A stretch of 47,070 nt of DNA, taken from NCBI GenBank assembly GCA_014904985.1, contig MU129205.1:1-47070 (forward strand), written 5' to 3'. The notes beneath the pieces were generated by a model. That model was given only the letters and a program-made list of their open reading frames with translations. It was not told the DNA's origin and made no database searches. Below are positions 1 through 11,029 of this stretch, piece after piece. Both the position numbers and the translations under genes were made by a program. Each line of letters opens with the position of its first letter. Position 1 is the stretch's first letter. This DNA is from Hydnum rufescens UP504 (Eukaryota; Basidiomycota; Agaricomycetes; Cantharellales; Hydnaceae).

Positions 1-179
1 GAGCTTAAGGACCGCTGTGCTCATTTCCGCCTAGTCCCTTCCAGGCTGCTGGACCGCTCCTCCGACATCCCTAACCTCCTTATCTCGTTCTTGCCCAGAT
101 TCTTGCAGACTTAGCCGGACTTACACCGGACTTAGCCAGAATTATTTGTGTTTACATTTGTTTGGTGCCCTCGTTGCAG

Positions 180-899
180 CGTGGCCCTGACAGTTCGCAT
201 ACAACAACGCAGAGCACTCCGCGACGAACGTAACACCCTTCTTCGTGAACAAAGGCTTTCACCCCAACCTCGAGATCAATATCGAAGCAGTGCCTTCGAA
301 CGAGGCCAATCAAGCCGTGCTCGACCTTCACGACATACACAAGTACGTTCGTGACCAACTCGCAATCACACGACAACAAATGAACAGCAAGTAGCTGGAT
401 CGCGACCTCCTTTCCCCACCCTCAACATTGGCGATCAAGTATGGCTTGACATGTGCAACATTAAAACAAAGCGACCATCAAAGAAACTGGACCACAAGAA
501 ACTCGGTCCCTTCCCAGTCACCGAGAAAGTTTCAACACATGCATATTGCCTTGGCCTCCCTCACGCATGAACCAAATCCACAACGTCTTCCATGTGCGAC
601 TACTCAAGCCCGCTCACCCCGATCCCTTCCCCAATCGCACCCAACCACCTCCCCCACCTGTCAAAATTGACGGCGAACTCAAATACGAAATCGCAGAAAT
701 CATCGACAGCAAGACTGATCACCGCCGTCGCGGTAACGGCTTAATCTATTGCGTACGATGGTCCGGCTATGAGCACACCAATGACGAGTTCAGCTGGCTC
801 CCAGCAGCAGAACTCGCCAATGCTCACGAAGCAGTAATGGACTTCCATCGCACACACCCCGAAAAACCAGGACGAGAAGTACTCGACCTGGCAGTATAA
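180..899 (+). pseudogene. Degraded gypsy integrase C-terminus plus chromodomain
   Basis: Pieces of the integrase C-terminal region are readable in different frames: FAYNN (about 195-210), the NKGFHPN block (about 247-270), GDQVWLD (about 432-452), KLGPFPV (about 508-528) and IHNVFHV (about 575-595). A chromodomain follows (about 690-870, with YEIAEI, YCVRWSGY and the WLPA motif) and ends at TAA 897-899. Chromodomains of this class target integration to heterochromatin. The frame is broken by a TGA before FAYNN, a TAG after the NKGFHPN block (about 391) and a +1 shift near 565, so no intact polyprotein is possible. The downstream frame from 546 is open for 117 codons only because it contains the chromodomain tail. 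Confidence 0.85.
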
Positions 900-1160
900 A
901 TCGCGACAATTGCAACACCACGCTTTCACGACCATGCCTCTCTCCACATCTCTCCACATCTCTCTATCTCTCTTCCTCTCACCATATCTCTCCCACACGT
1001 CTCGATCGCCCCAACATTCTTGACTTCCTTCTCTTATTTCTTACTCTCGTCCTTTCTGTGCCCTTTTCCTTTTCCTTTTCCTTTTCCTTTTCTTCTTACC
1101 CGTTAAAACTCCAGTTTACTCCCCTCAGATGGTCAGAAAACAAATGAAAATTTTAATTTT

Positions 1161-2265
1161 TTACTCATCGTTCCCCAACTCACGCTGCTCCCTCACGATC
1201 TCCCGCCCTGCCTCGGCATAAGCCGCAACATCCCCCATCGCTGTCACACACCGCGCGTGACACTCACCCACGACTTCACGACAGCCAACCCCGCTCCAAC
1301 TCCCGCACCCTCACCTCCTCCAGCTCCATGGCCGCGGACACCTCCGCAGTGGCCCATCGCATGAGCACCGCGCATTGCGCCAACTCGGGCATCAGGTCGT
1401 TGGCCCACGTCTCCTCGGTGCGCTTCAAGAGACTCTCGACCCGCAGAAGCAAGTCACCTGCGGAGAGCTCAGGTGCAGCCCAGGCGCCCCCCCAGGCACT
1501 TCCTCCTCAACCCCCTCTGCAGGAGAAGGCGAACCCTTCGACTCAGGTGACGCAACGCATCGTCACCTGGAAGCCCGTGAAGGCTCCTCGCCGCCCTCAG
1601 CAACTTGCTTCAAGTGCCAATGACCCACCGGCACCAGGGAACACTTCTTGTTCTGCTTCACGCATGCCTGGCAGTGAAAACGAGGACTGGACACGCACAA
1701 AGGTTCCTCCCCCTTCTTACCACCGGCCACCCATCGAGTGTGCACAGATGAGCACCAATCGCACTAAAAAACACCAAGTCAGCGACATCGAGACTTCAAA
1801 AATCGCACTCACCATCGAGGATCCCTCATCCTCGCCCAACACGATAGGTGCATCTCTCGACGCACCCCTTGGCACCTCCGCCACGGCTGCGCGCCAAGCA
1901 GCATCCTCGGCCTCGCGCCACGCCTCAGCATTGAGACGATGCACCTCCTCTAAAGCGCGCACCGCCACCTCTTCCTGGGCATGACGAACGCCCATGTCAT
2001 TCTCGATCCGCTCGACACGCAGACGCCAAGCCGCAAGGGCCAAACCCATCTCCAGCATGAGAGGTGACACCTCGGGCATCTGACCTTGCAGATGCACCTG
2101 CTGCTTTACAAAAAATCAACACAACTCACAGAAAACAGAAAAAGTTTCATCACTTACCTCCCACTTCACCAACTCGACCTTCGCGGTCGCAACCGCCTCC
2201 TCGGTCTGGAGGATTTCCATCGCCGCCTTCATCTTGATCAAAGAGAGAATAGCTTCATCGGCCAT
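1161..2265 (-). CDS. Antisense spliced gene inside the gypsy element, Cys-pair protein
   Basis: This minus-strand gene lies between pol and the 3' LTR and is transcribed against the element. Exon 1 (2265-2158) starts MADEAIL and encodes 36 codons of Ala/Glu-rich helix; its donor is GTAAGT. Exon 2 (about 2103-1813, 97 codons) is also Glu/Ala/Arg-rich and probably coiled-coil. A 49-nt intron (1812-1764) ends TTTTTTAG. Exon 3 starts at 1763 with CDWC and carries a second Cys group, CQACVKQNKKC, resembling a small zinc site. The frame reaches a stop at 1563, or splices at CCAG/GTGACG to further Glu-rich exons ending near TAA 1161-1163; that part is unresolved. I do not recognise the family, and the function is unknown. 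Confidence 0.55.
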
Positions 2266-2415
2266 ATCGATGATGATGGTACGGAATCAGAAGCAAATGT
2301 GACAAACCCGCCCTTTATAGTAACCACCACGGCAACCACCGAAACCACCAAAAAACACCCACCTCATAAAACTTGAGTTATGTGCTTCAAGGCTTCGCGC
2401 TCAAAGGGGGGGTAC

Positions 2416-2871
2416 TGTTACAAGTCGTACTCATAACCTCGCTTATGTATGAATAACCAAGCCAATCGCGCCATCACGTGACCTTAACCCTTGCCGCCAT
2501 TGTGCCTTCCTCTTTCAGCAATTCCTATTATATACATCCTTCCTTTATTCAACACCCCTTTATCCATAAAATCCTTTTGATCTCTAATAGTATAAGTAGT
2601 TACTTGATGTACACTCGCTCTTTAGAAGATCGAGAATATATTGTCAACCAATTGAATTCCACTCTCGCAATCTCAGTTATCACTCGCGACTCTCATCTTA
2701 AAACCTTCGTCTATTAAGTCTCAAGAAGCTGGTCTTCCTTGTAACATACTCATCTTTTGTGACTTACGTAATCCCACTTCGCGACCCCCTCATCAATCGC
2801 CTTAAGGGCATTTCCTTGTATTCGTCTCGATTATGTCATCGTATCTTTCGCCTCAAGTACAACCCTTAACA
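2416..2871 (+). repeat. 3' LTR of the gypsy element
   Basis: The LTR is bounded by TGTTA at 2416-2420 and TAACA at 2867-2871, a 5-bp terminal inverted repeat, and is preceded by the polypurine tract. Length is 456 bp. It contains an AT-rich TATA-like stretch near 2525-2535. The partner 5' LTR is not in the window, so the ends rest on the terminal motif and the polypurine position alone. Confidence 0.75.
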
Positions 2872-2895
2872 GTACCATAGATCCCAGATGCTTAT

Positions 2896-4578
2896 TTACA
2901 AGGGGAACCTTTGACAAATCTGGCCCGTCCACTGAAATTTCTTCCGAGCGTTCACCCCTGGACGCACGAGCAGGGAAGGCCGAGGTATGAGAGGAATGCA
3001 TAGGTGGGGGCGCATGAAACCCATGAATAGGTGGGAGTGTATGAACCTCATCGTTGCCATCAAGCGGTGGTTCCAGGGTCTGAGTAAGTCAGGAGAGCGG
3101 ATCTTCTGAGACATTCATGGAGGGCATGATCTCCTTGTCACTAGCGCCTTTATCATCAAGTGCCAAGGTGTAAGTGGAATTTCCGACATGGGAGCGCGGA
3201 GAGAGTGGAGTTTCAGTGGACGTTTCAGTATCACGTGCGGGTGCCATACCTGGCGGGGAGACTCCAGAAGATTCGGAGTGTCTTGACTCAGTCACTGGAA
3301 TAGATAAACATCTAGTAGATGAGAAAATAGAGGGTTGACTCACACTCCAAAAGTTCCCTCACAACATCAGGCATTACCAATTCCATATCTTCAACATCAT
3401 CATGAGTTTCTGCACCTGAAGGTTGCTAGTAGGTGGTGGAGTTATCTTTGGTACAGGGGGGGGTCTCGATAACTGCTGTGAAGATATCAGGGCAGATTGA
3501 AGACACTCCATAACGGCACTCTTTTCTAGTTCTATACGCCCATCAATGATTTCCATGACGGTAATTCAGAGTTGGTTTTCCAGATACCATATCTGTCGAT
3601 CCAGCTCCCCTCTCACGAGAACGGGAGTAGCACCGTGTTTCCACATCTGAAAAGAGTCAGTTCCTTCGTTCTAGCGACTCGTCTTGGCACCTAGCTTACA
3701 AGATAGAACTCTCTTTGCTGGACACCGGGGAAAACGATTTTGTGGGGCAAAAGAAGTAACATTGAGGATACTGAGCACACCATTCCAATTATTCGTTCAG
3801 CAAAATCTAACACATTCTGATATAGATGTCAGCCAGGCCGTTAGATGGACATTGGGTCACACACCGGCGGCGCTGTCCCCTGGGAACGCACATAGAGGCT
3901 ATGACTGAGCTCGAGTACATTTCGAACGGCCTTCCCAGTCTTTCCTTTTAGATCCTGTATTATCGTCTGCAGCTTTGTGCCCAAAGAATCATGCGGCAAT
4001 GAACCAAGGGGGATTTTCGTGGCCTTCTTCATCTTGACAAGGTCTTGTGCGAAGGAATCTATTGGTTCATTGGGGTCCCACGCCTCTATCTTCTGGCACC
4101 AATGCACTAGACTGGCCTTCGGGACCGTGCCAGAGTCGGCGTACACGGGATGAACGGGCTCTTCATGAACGGGGTAGTAGGGGGACTTGTGGAAGGTCGC
4201 AGCAGCAAGGATTCTATCAGCAAGAAGAAGTGCCCGTACAGTTCCTCGAAACATCTTGGCTTCATTGGTGTTGTCTGATATTGAGTCGTTGTCGAAGAAG
4301 CCGAAGATGGGTCTATTCAGTTTGGTCCTGAGGGTGGCCTGCTCCCAGTCGCGGACCATATGCGCACAGTCTTCTACGATTTTCTTCATAGTAGGATTCT
4401 CGACACCAGCATCCTTCAACAGTTTCTTGACTGCCACAACGATCTCGGTATTTCCCAAGTTCCTCAGTCCAGAGTACAGCCGAATTCCACGGAGATTAGT
4501 TGCCATAATAGCTGCTAGAGGGCGTGAATAAGTTGGAAACGCGGGGTCCTCATAATCGGGGGGCATCCATTTGGTCAT
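2896..4578 (-). CDS. Unrecognised spliced gene
   Basis: The main exon begins at ATG 4578 (MTKWMPP) and stays open to about 3860; the six bases further upstream offer only GTG. It encodes a Lys/Asp-rich soluble-looking domain of about 240 residues with no motif I know. A plausible intron (GTGTGTG to ATATCAG, about 3866-3822) leads to a 40-codon exon with a hydrophobic SSMLLLLP patch. A second intron (GTAAGC to TTTTCAG) leads to a short exon starting MWKHGATP near 3645. Open frames continue at 3556-3374 (Glu/Ser rich, then PPPVP) and 3343-2896 (Ser/Thr rich), which may be the 3' end of the same gene or a second gene. Exon joins below 3540 are not resolved. Function unknown. Confidence 0.45.
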
Positions 4579-5022
4579 ACGCACGAGCAGAGTCCATATG
4601 GAAGAGACGATTTCGGCACTTCCCGGGCCCCTTAGATTACGCTATCAGTTCAGCTCCCTGCTGGAAAATGGTGCACGGCCATGACTATTTAACACGGCGG
4701 TTTTCGGGCCTTCCAAGCCGCGATCATCCCAAAGGAGGCAGCATTGCCGGTGAAATAGCAGGATAGAAAAGGCGTGCGCTTAGTCGAAGGGCCACGAAAT
4801 GTGGTCCCAGGATCATATGATGTGTACATTCTTCATCGAGGTAATCGATATTTCTGATGTGACTCAAAAGAGGATCCCCTAGGAGGTTAATTCTTCCGTC
4901 GTTAGATTTTCTTTCCCCTTGCGTACTTTGTACAGATCCTCGTCGCTTCGTCTGTTTTTGAGCGGCGATCATTACCATTCGAACGCCAGTGTATTGAACA
5001 GAACAGAGATAATTACATACAT
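4579..5022. other. Intergenic, left flank of the MFS array
   Basis: No gene seen. From about 4790 the sequence is homologous to 7690-7912 and partly to 10880-11029. It is the duplicated 3' flank of the MFS unit and shares stretches such as GGTTAATTCTT and TCACATACCTCTAACCT-like blocks. Confidence 0.6.
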
Positions 5023-7208
5023 CTAACCTATAGAGTGCCTCCATTCTTGATGTCCCTCCCTGGCTCTAAAGCTCGCCAGTAAAGACAAAAGTGTCATAGC
5101 AGACATGAAGATCCAAATCAAACCGTGGCCGCCGCCACCTATTGATATTGCAAAGATATTCCTATCAGAACGATAAGCCTAATGGTACCCCCCTGATGAA
5201 AACGCTACATACGTATAAAGGGGAGATCCGATACTTCGCGCCAAACCGGCCGTCATTTGCGCCAGGCTATTCACTGCCCCCAGAGACCGAGGCGATGGAG
5301 CAGATGCAGTCACTAGGATCATACTAGCTCTGCATCCATGGAATTCATTCCAGTAAGTCATTGGACATGGGAGGAGAAACGAAATGGATACGTGCCCCAA
5401 GGCGAGAACATTGAACCCTTTGATAATAAGCATAATGCCGATACCCAGTAAGACGGGGAACGCAACATCCGACCACATTCCATTATTCAAGGGGATTTCA
5501 CCCTGGTCGTGAGGAAGGTGGACAGGTGTGCTAACTGCCAGTGCATGGACTACGGGATACAGCATTACAAAGAGAAGGTCCAGCCCGATCGCGCACCGAT
5601 ATATCATCGAAGTCCCAAATCGGCGATGAAGCCATGGAAATAAAATCATCATCACAAATGTGCTCATGATATTCCCAATGCTGATGATAGCTGCTATTTG
5701 GGATGGCTGTGATGCGTGTAAGTGGCATTTATGATCTCAGCAATAAGCATCCATGGACGTACAGAGAGTCCTAAACCCCCGTCATCAATAGGGAGAAACA
5801 GCCAAAGAGCAAAGATAACGTGGCTCGAATGCGAAGTGAGAGCAAGAAATCCATATGAAATGAGCACATTTCGGATCAGAGGGTCCCCGAGGATCTGTAA
5901 GACAGATAAGCGGGTTGAAGGATCAGATATTGATTCGGCATCCGGTCGCAGTGACTGGGAAGAAAGATCAGACGTCGTGGGTGATATATCAGTGCTCCCA
6001 TATTCAGGTATAGAGTGTGAGGGCACGATTGCGCTCGACGGAGTCACTGAAGTGCCTTTATGTCGTTGAGGACCCAATGTCTGATTGTATTATCGGACGA
6101 GTAATCAGTAATTGGCAGGACATGAAAAGAAGAACTTCTCACTTCTTCAAGGAAGAAGGTGACGAGGAAAAACAGAAGGAACGAAACCCCCGCGGCGGTG
6201 AAACAAGGAAGCGCGTATGGATGTCGAAAAAAATACGCGGAATTTCCAAAGACGCCGGGAAAATGTTTTTCTGGATGACTCAAGAAACCTCCAATCAGGG
6301 GACTGGGAAAGAACGAATGGTAGAAATAGAGTCTATTGAGCAGGTGGGAATACATACGAAAGAACGGAACCAGCAGTCCAGGAGAGAATCATGAACGAAA
6401 ATGCCTAGCTGATTTGACGAGTCAGTGACATCAGCCATTGCACTGAAATTCCAATCAGAAAGATATTCGATGACGAGCTCGAACGATTTCAGCAGCAAAC
6501 ACACTGATTCTCACCTTTGCAAGACTCTATGTCGGATTCAGAAGAGGAAGGCTCAGGGACGAGAACGGAAACTCACGGGACGTCACCATAACTGGTGCCA
6601 GTGACGAGTTCGAAATATGAGGATCTCTAGGAAAGTATTTCCGGCCCCAAATCCAACAGTCGATATCGCGCAAATGAGGAGGCAAGCGAGCAAAATGGGC
6701 TTGCGGCCGACTCGATCAGAGAAAGTACCCCAGAAGTAAGCTGTCGGCGATATATTAACTTTTTGTGCCAGCCACTCTTGTTGCACGCACCAGATACAAA
6801 TTGTGCGAAAGCGTAACATGCAAATAGAAGTCCTGAGAGGCGTGCCAGTTCTTTCGGAGAGCTTGACATCTCCGACAGTCTCTGGAAATTCCACGGTGGC
6901 GTTAAGTCAATGCAATTGAAGACGCGAAAAAAAAAATGCCTACTTCATTGATGAACGGATAGACAAACGTCGCCGCGACTGTCTCAGAGAGACAAGTCAC
7001 GGCAATGACAGAAACCTGAAGCTTTGGAAACGGAGTGACTCTGAATATGAGCAGTGGTGAGTAGCGGAAAGTATATTGTGCTCTAATCGCACCGTCTAAT
7101 TTCATCATGAGAGGCGATGGTGGTCCCTGTTTGCCGAGCCTCGGGGTCGACAAGAGGTTGTGTGATGCTTCTGTCTTCTCTTACCCCCGCCTGAACGAGT
7201 GCACACAT
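5023..7208 (-). pseudogene. MFS transporter, tandem copy 1, frameshifted
   Basis: It has the same 11-exon design as the copy at 11030-13251, from MCALVQAG at 7208 to the stop at 5023. Recognisable blocks are PFPKLQ and YPFINE (first membrane helix region), FWGTFSDRVGRKP (MFS motif A), PLIGGFLSHP, and the last exon with a GGGGHGLIWIF helix. Three departures from the sister copies suggest decay. One extra base near 6605 shifts the frame after LIFRT. Two bases are missing near 6404-6411, where the sisters read TDSTNQARAF. The donor after the exon ending ALG is GC (GGGGCACGT) where the sisters have GTATG. Without these it would be a 12-helix drug:H+ antiporter-like protein of about 540 residues. 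Assembly indels are an alternative explanation. Confidence 0.75.
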
Positions 7209-7912
7209 AATAGTGTGGCACGAATCTGGTCGAACTAGAGAAAATGTGTTGATCGATCGCGATGACCTAAACAAACACACACAAAGGGTCTCGTGCAGTC
7301 GAATGAAGGAAGGGCCAGAGACTGTCGAGCCTTTGCTTCTGCTTCCTTCGTCGTCGGGGACGTGGGGCGTTGAGAACCTGCCCACCGAGAGATCGTTGCT
7401 CTCCAACACAGTCGGGCCGGGTGCCGGGTTCTCACGCGCCGAAATTTCTACACTCCCGCTTCAGCAACTCATGGATTAGCAGGCCAAGTGAAAGTCACAA
7501 TTGTGGCTTCACTAGAGGGGAATTCAATTTTTGCAGAGTCTGCTGGTGAAGAGGCTCAAGAGATCATGTGCACACGGACAATGCCGATCTCCAACACCGC
7601 ACTTTGCAGACCACGCCTTGAAACCATCACCCAGGCACTGTAAGACCCTCGGGGGTGACACTGGGAGCTGACTGGTGCCATATACGGAAGGGCCACCAAA
7701 TAGGGCGAGAAGATCATACGATGTCTGCGTTCCTCTTTATCGAGACGATCGGTATTTCCCAGGACTCAAAGGAGGAAGTTCATAGCAGGTTAATTCTTTC
7801 GTAGTTGGATTTTATTTCCATTCGTGGTACACAGAGATCCCGTCATTTCTTCACTTTCTGAGTGGCGGCCATTACCATAGTGTATAGAACAGTGCAAGAC
7901 AATCACATACCT
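7209..7912. other. Spacer between MFS copies 1 and 2
   Basis: No gene seen. The first ~60 bases match the 5' flank of copy 2 (shared ATCGATCGCGATGA), and a block near 7575-7600 (CGGACAATGCCGATCTCCAA) recurs at 10267-10286. Bases 7690-7912 are the duplicated 3' flank of copy 2. Short open frames here are unsupported. Confidence 0.5.
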
Positions 7913-10121
7913 CTAACCTACGGAGCGCCTCCATTGACGATCGCCCTCCTCGACCCTAAAGCTCGCCAGCAAAGACAAGAGCACCATAGCAGCCATGAAA
8001 ATCCAGATCAAACTGTGGCCGCCACCACCCATTGATATTGCAAAAATATTTCTATCAGAGCTGATAAGCCTATTGGTCCCCCTCAGTGAAAACGCACAAA
8101 CGTATAAAGGAGGGGCCCGATGCTTCGCGCAAAACTGGCTGTCATTAGTGTCAGGCTATTCACTGCTCCCAGAGACCGAGGTGATGGAGCAGATGCTGTC
8201 ACTAGGATCATATTACCTCTGAACGAATGATATTCATTGCTACTAAGTCATTGGTCTTGATGAGGAGAAATGAATGCATCATACCCAACGGCAAGAGCAT
8301 TGAATGCTTTGATGGTAAGCATGAGGCCAATGCCCACTAAGACGGGGAACGCAACGTTCGACCACATTCCATCATTCAAGGGGGTTTCGCCTGGTTCGCG
8401 AGGACGTTGGACACCTGCGCTGGCTGCCAGTGCATGGACTGTGGGGTATAGCATCACACAGAGGACATCAAGCCCAATCGCGCACCGATATATCGTCAAA
8501 GTCCCAAATCGGCGATGAAGCCATGGAAATAAAGTCGTCATCACAAATGCGCCCAGGATATTTTCAATGCTGATGATAGCTGCTATTTGGGATGGCTGTG
8601 ACCCATATGAGTGGGGTTTTGATCTCAGCAATAAGCGCACATGGGCGTACCGAGAACCCTAAACCCCCGTCATCAATAGGGAGAAACATCCAAAGCGCAT
8701 AGATGATGTCATTTGAATTTGAAGTGAGAGCAAGAAATCCATATGAGATGAGCACATTTCGGATCAGAGGGTCCCCGAGGAGCTGTAAGACAGATAAGCG
8801 GGTTGCAGTATCTGATCCCAGCGACTCAGCCGAGAGACCAGATGTGGGGGAAATGTATCTCCATTCTGGGGCCGAGATATATCAGTGCTCCCATATTCAG
8901 GTATAGTGTGTGAGGGCACAATTGCAGTCGACGGAGTCACTGAAGTGCCTTTATGTTGTTGGGAGCGTAATGTCTGATGGTATTATTGGCCGAGCAATCA
9001 GTAATGGGCGGAACATGAAGAAAACAAGATCTGTTCACTTCTTCAAGGAAGAAGGCAACAAGGAGAAACAGAAGGAATGAAATCCCTGCGACTGTAAAAC
9101 AAGGAAGGGCATATGGATGTCCAGTAAAGTAAGCGGAACTTCCAAAGACGCCGGGAAAAAGTTTTTCTGGATGGCTCAAGAAACCTCCAATCAGGGGACT
9201 GGGAAAGAACGAATGGTAGAAATAGGGTCATAGGACATAGGGGGGAGTAACATACGAAAGAGCGGAGCCAACAGCCCGGGAGAGAACAAGGAGCGAGAAT
9301 GCCCTAGCCTGATTTGTCAAGTCAGTGACATCGGCTATTGCACTGGAATCCCGATCAGAAAACTATTCGATGGCATACTGGAACAGCTTCAGTGGCAAAC
9401 ACATTGTATTCTCACCTTCGTAAGACTCTGGATCGGTCCATCTGGGCTCAGAACGGGAAGACCCAGAGACGAGACTGGAAACTCACGGGACGTCACCATA
9501 ACCGGTGCCAGTGAGAGTTCGGAATATGAGAATCTCCAGGAAAGTAGTGCCAAGCCCAAATCCAACAGTCGATATCGCACAAATGAGGAGGCAAACGAGC
9601 AAAATGGGCTTGCGGCCCACTCGATCCGACAAAGTACCCCAGAAGTAGGCTGTCGCCAAGATATTAGCTCTTTGTGACAGTCACTCTTGTTGTACGCACT
9701 AGATATGAATTTTGTGAACGCGTAACATGCAAATAGAAGCCCGGAGCGGCGTGCCAGTTCTTTCGGAGTGCTTGACATCTCCGACAGTCTCTGGGGATTC
9801 CACGGCGGCATTGAGAAAATGCAATTGAAGACGCAAAGAAAAAACGCCCACTTCATTGATGAACGGATAGATAAAGCTCACTGTGACTGGCTCAGAGAGA
9901 TAGGCAACAACAATGAGAGCAACTTGAAGCTTTGGAAGCGGTGACACTCTAAATATCAGCCGTGGTGAGTAGCGGGGAGTATACAGTACTGTGCACCAAT
10001 CCCACCGTCTAATTTCATCATGAGACACAACGGTGGTCTCTGTTCGCCGACCTTCGGGGTTGAGAAGAGGTTCTGTGATCCTTCGTTCCTCTCTTATCCC
10101 CCCCTGAACGAGTGCACCCAT
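7913..10121 (-). CDS. MFS transporter, tandem copy 2 (one frameshift)
   Basis: Start MGALVQGG at 10121, stop at 7913. Exons mirror the intact copy: PLPKLQ and YPFINE in the N-terminal exons, FWGTLSDRVGRKP (motif A), RTLTGTGYG, a 12-nt micro-exon (AGTCTTACGAAG), TDLTNQARAF, PLIGGFLSHP, the loop linker, ISYGFLALT, FGTLTIYRC, PSPRSLGAVNSL, and a final exon with the GGGGHSLIWIF helix. Every junction I checked keeps phase except one. Near 8844 a base is missing relative to copy 3, in the Ser/Thr-rich cytoplasmic linker between the two six-helix halves, which throws the second half out of frame. No alternative acceptor repairs it. Either it is a fresh pseudogene or the base is an assembly error. 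Confidence 0.8.
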
Positions 10122-11029
10122 ACTAGTGCGACACAAATCTGTTCAAACCAAGAGAATGTGTCTATCGATCGCGATGAGAGACACAGATAAGACGATCTCC
10201 GAAGTACTTGTAATCAACAGGAATAATCACATCGAGAGGCAGATTCAATTATCGTGTGTGCTCCGCGGACAATGCCGATCTCCAAAATCGGTCCAATCCC
10301 AAAAAATACTGTTTTCGGCCTTTGGTGGTCCTCATATTTCTCAAATTTCCCCCCGCTAATCGGTTAAATGCCTCCGATGCACCGAGAGGTAGCAAGTCGA
10401 CAACCCCCGAAAGAGGGCCTCAAATTTTGCGACGACGGACCGGTAGCGTACAAAGACGAAAAGGAAAAGGTGGAGTAAGGGGAGGCAGGAAGGTGGACAC
10501 AAAAATAAATGGGACACTAAGTGTAGCATACCGAAGAGAACGAGAGAAAAATTACGAATACAGCAGAAGGTTATACATCTGAAAAGAATCAGAGGTGGAG
10601 CACCACTCAGAACCCGCAGCGCTGCTGACACACAAGCGATGTGAGCAGCGAGTGAATAAAAACCTATTAGTAGGATCCAAACCATATCCCCATCAGCAAG
10701 ATGAAAAGAACTCGCAGAGATATGGAACTACCAAAAGGCTGCAAGCGCGCTTGCGAGCGTGAAAACTGCGAGTGCGCGCGACAGTTAGCCTAGTATAACC
10801 TCGTTCCTCGCTTAAACAATTTTTGGTCATTTTCAGATCGGACCTCTATAGCCAAAAATCAAAATGAATGCCAAAAGATTGAAGAAAATGTCCTAATTCT
10901 TCCGTAGTGGGATTTTCTTTACGCTTGCGTACTCTGTACACATCAATCACATCATTCCTTGGTTTCCTGAGTAGCGATCATTCCCATTCGAATGCTAGTA
11001 TAGAACAGAACAGAGACAACCACATACCT
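10122..11029. other. Spacer between MFS copies 2 and 3
   Basis: No supported gene. The left ~170 bases are the duplicated 5' flank of copy 2 and the right ~150 bases the duplicated 3' flank of copy 3. The middle (about 10300-10870) has no counterpart in the other spacer and so is an insertion here or a deletion there. It includes a perfect 14-bp palindrome, GCAAGCGCGCTTGC, at 10741-10754. Confidence 0.5.

Larger units (their letters stand above)
166..2871 (+). mobile_element. Ty3/gypsy LTR retrotransposon, 3' part (5' truncated)
   Basis: The order integrase tail, chromodomain, antisense gene, polypurine tract and LTR marks the 3' half of a chromodomain-bearing Ty3/gypsy element. Recognisable pol homology starts near 180; bases 1-165 give no pol-like frame, so the element may be truncated at an internal junction rather than at the window edge. 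A G-rich polypurine tract (about 2402-2412) sits four bases before the LTR, which starts TGTTA and ends TAACA. CpG content looks normal here, unlike the decayed element at the right of the window. The 5' LTR and any target-site duplication cannot be seen. Confidence 0.85.
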
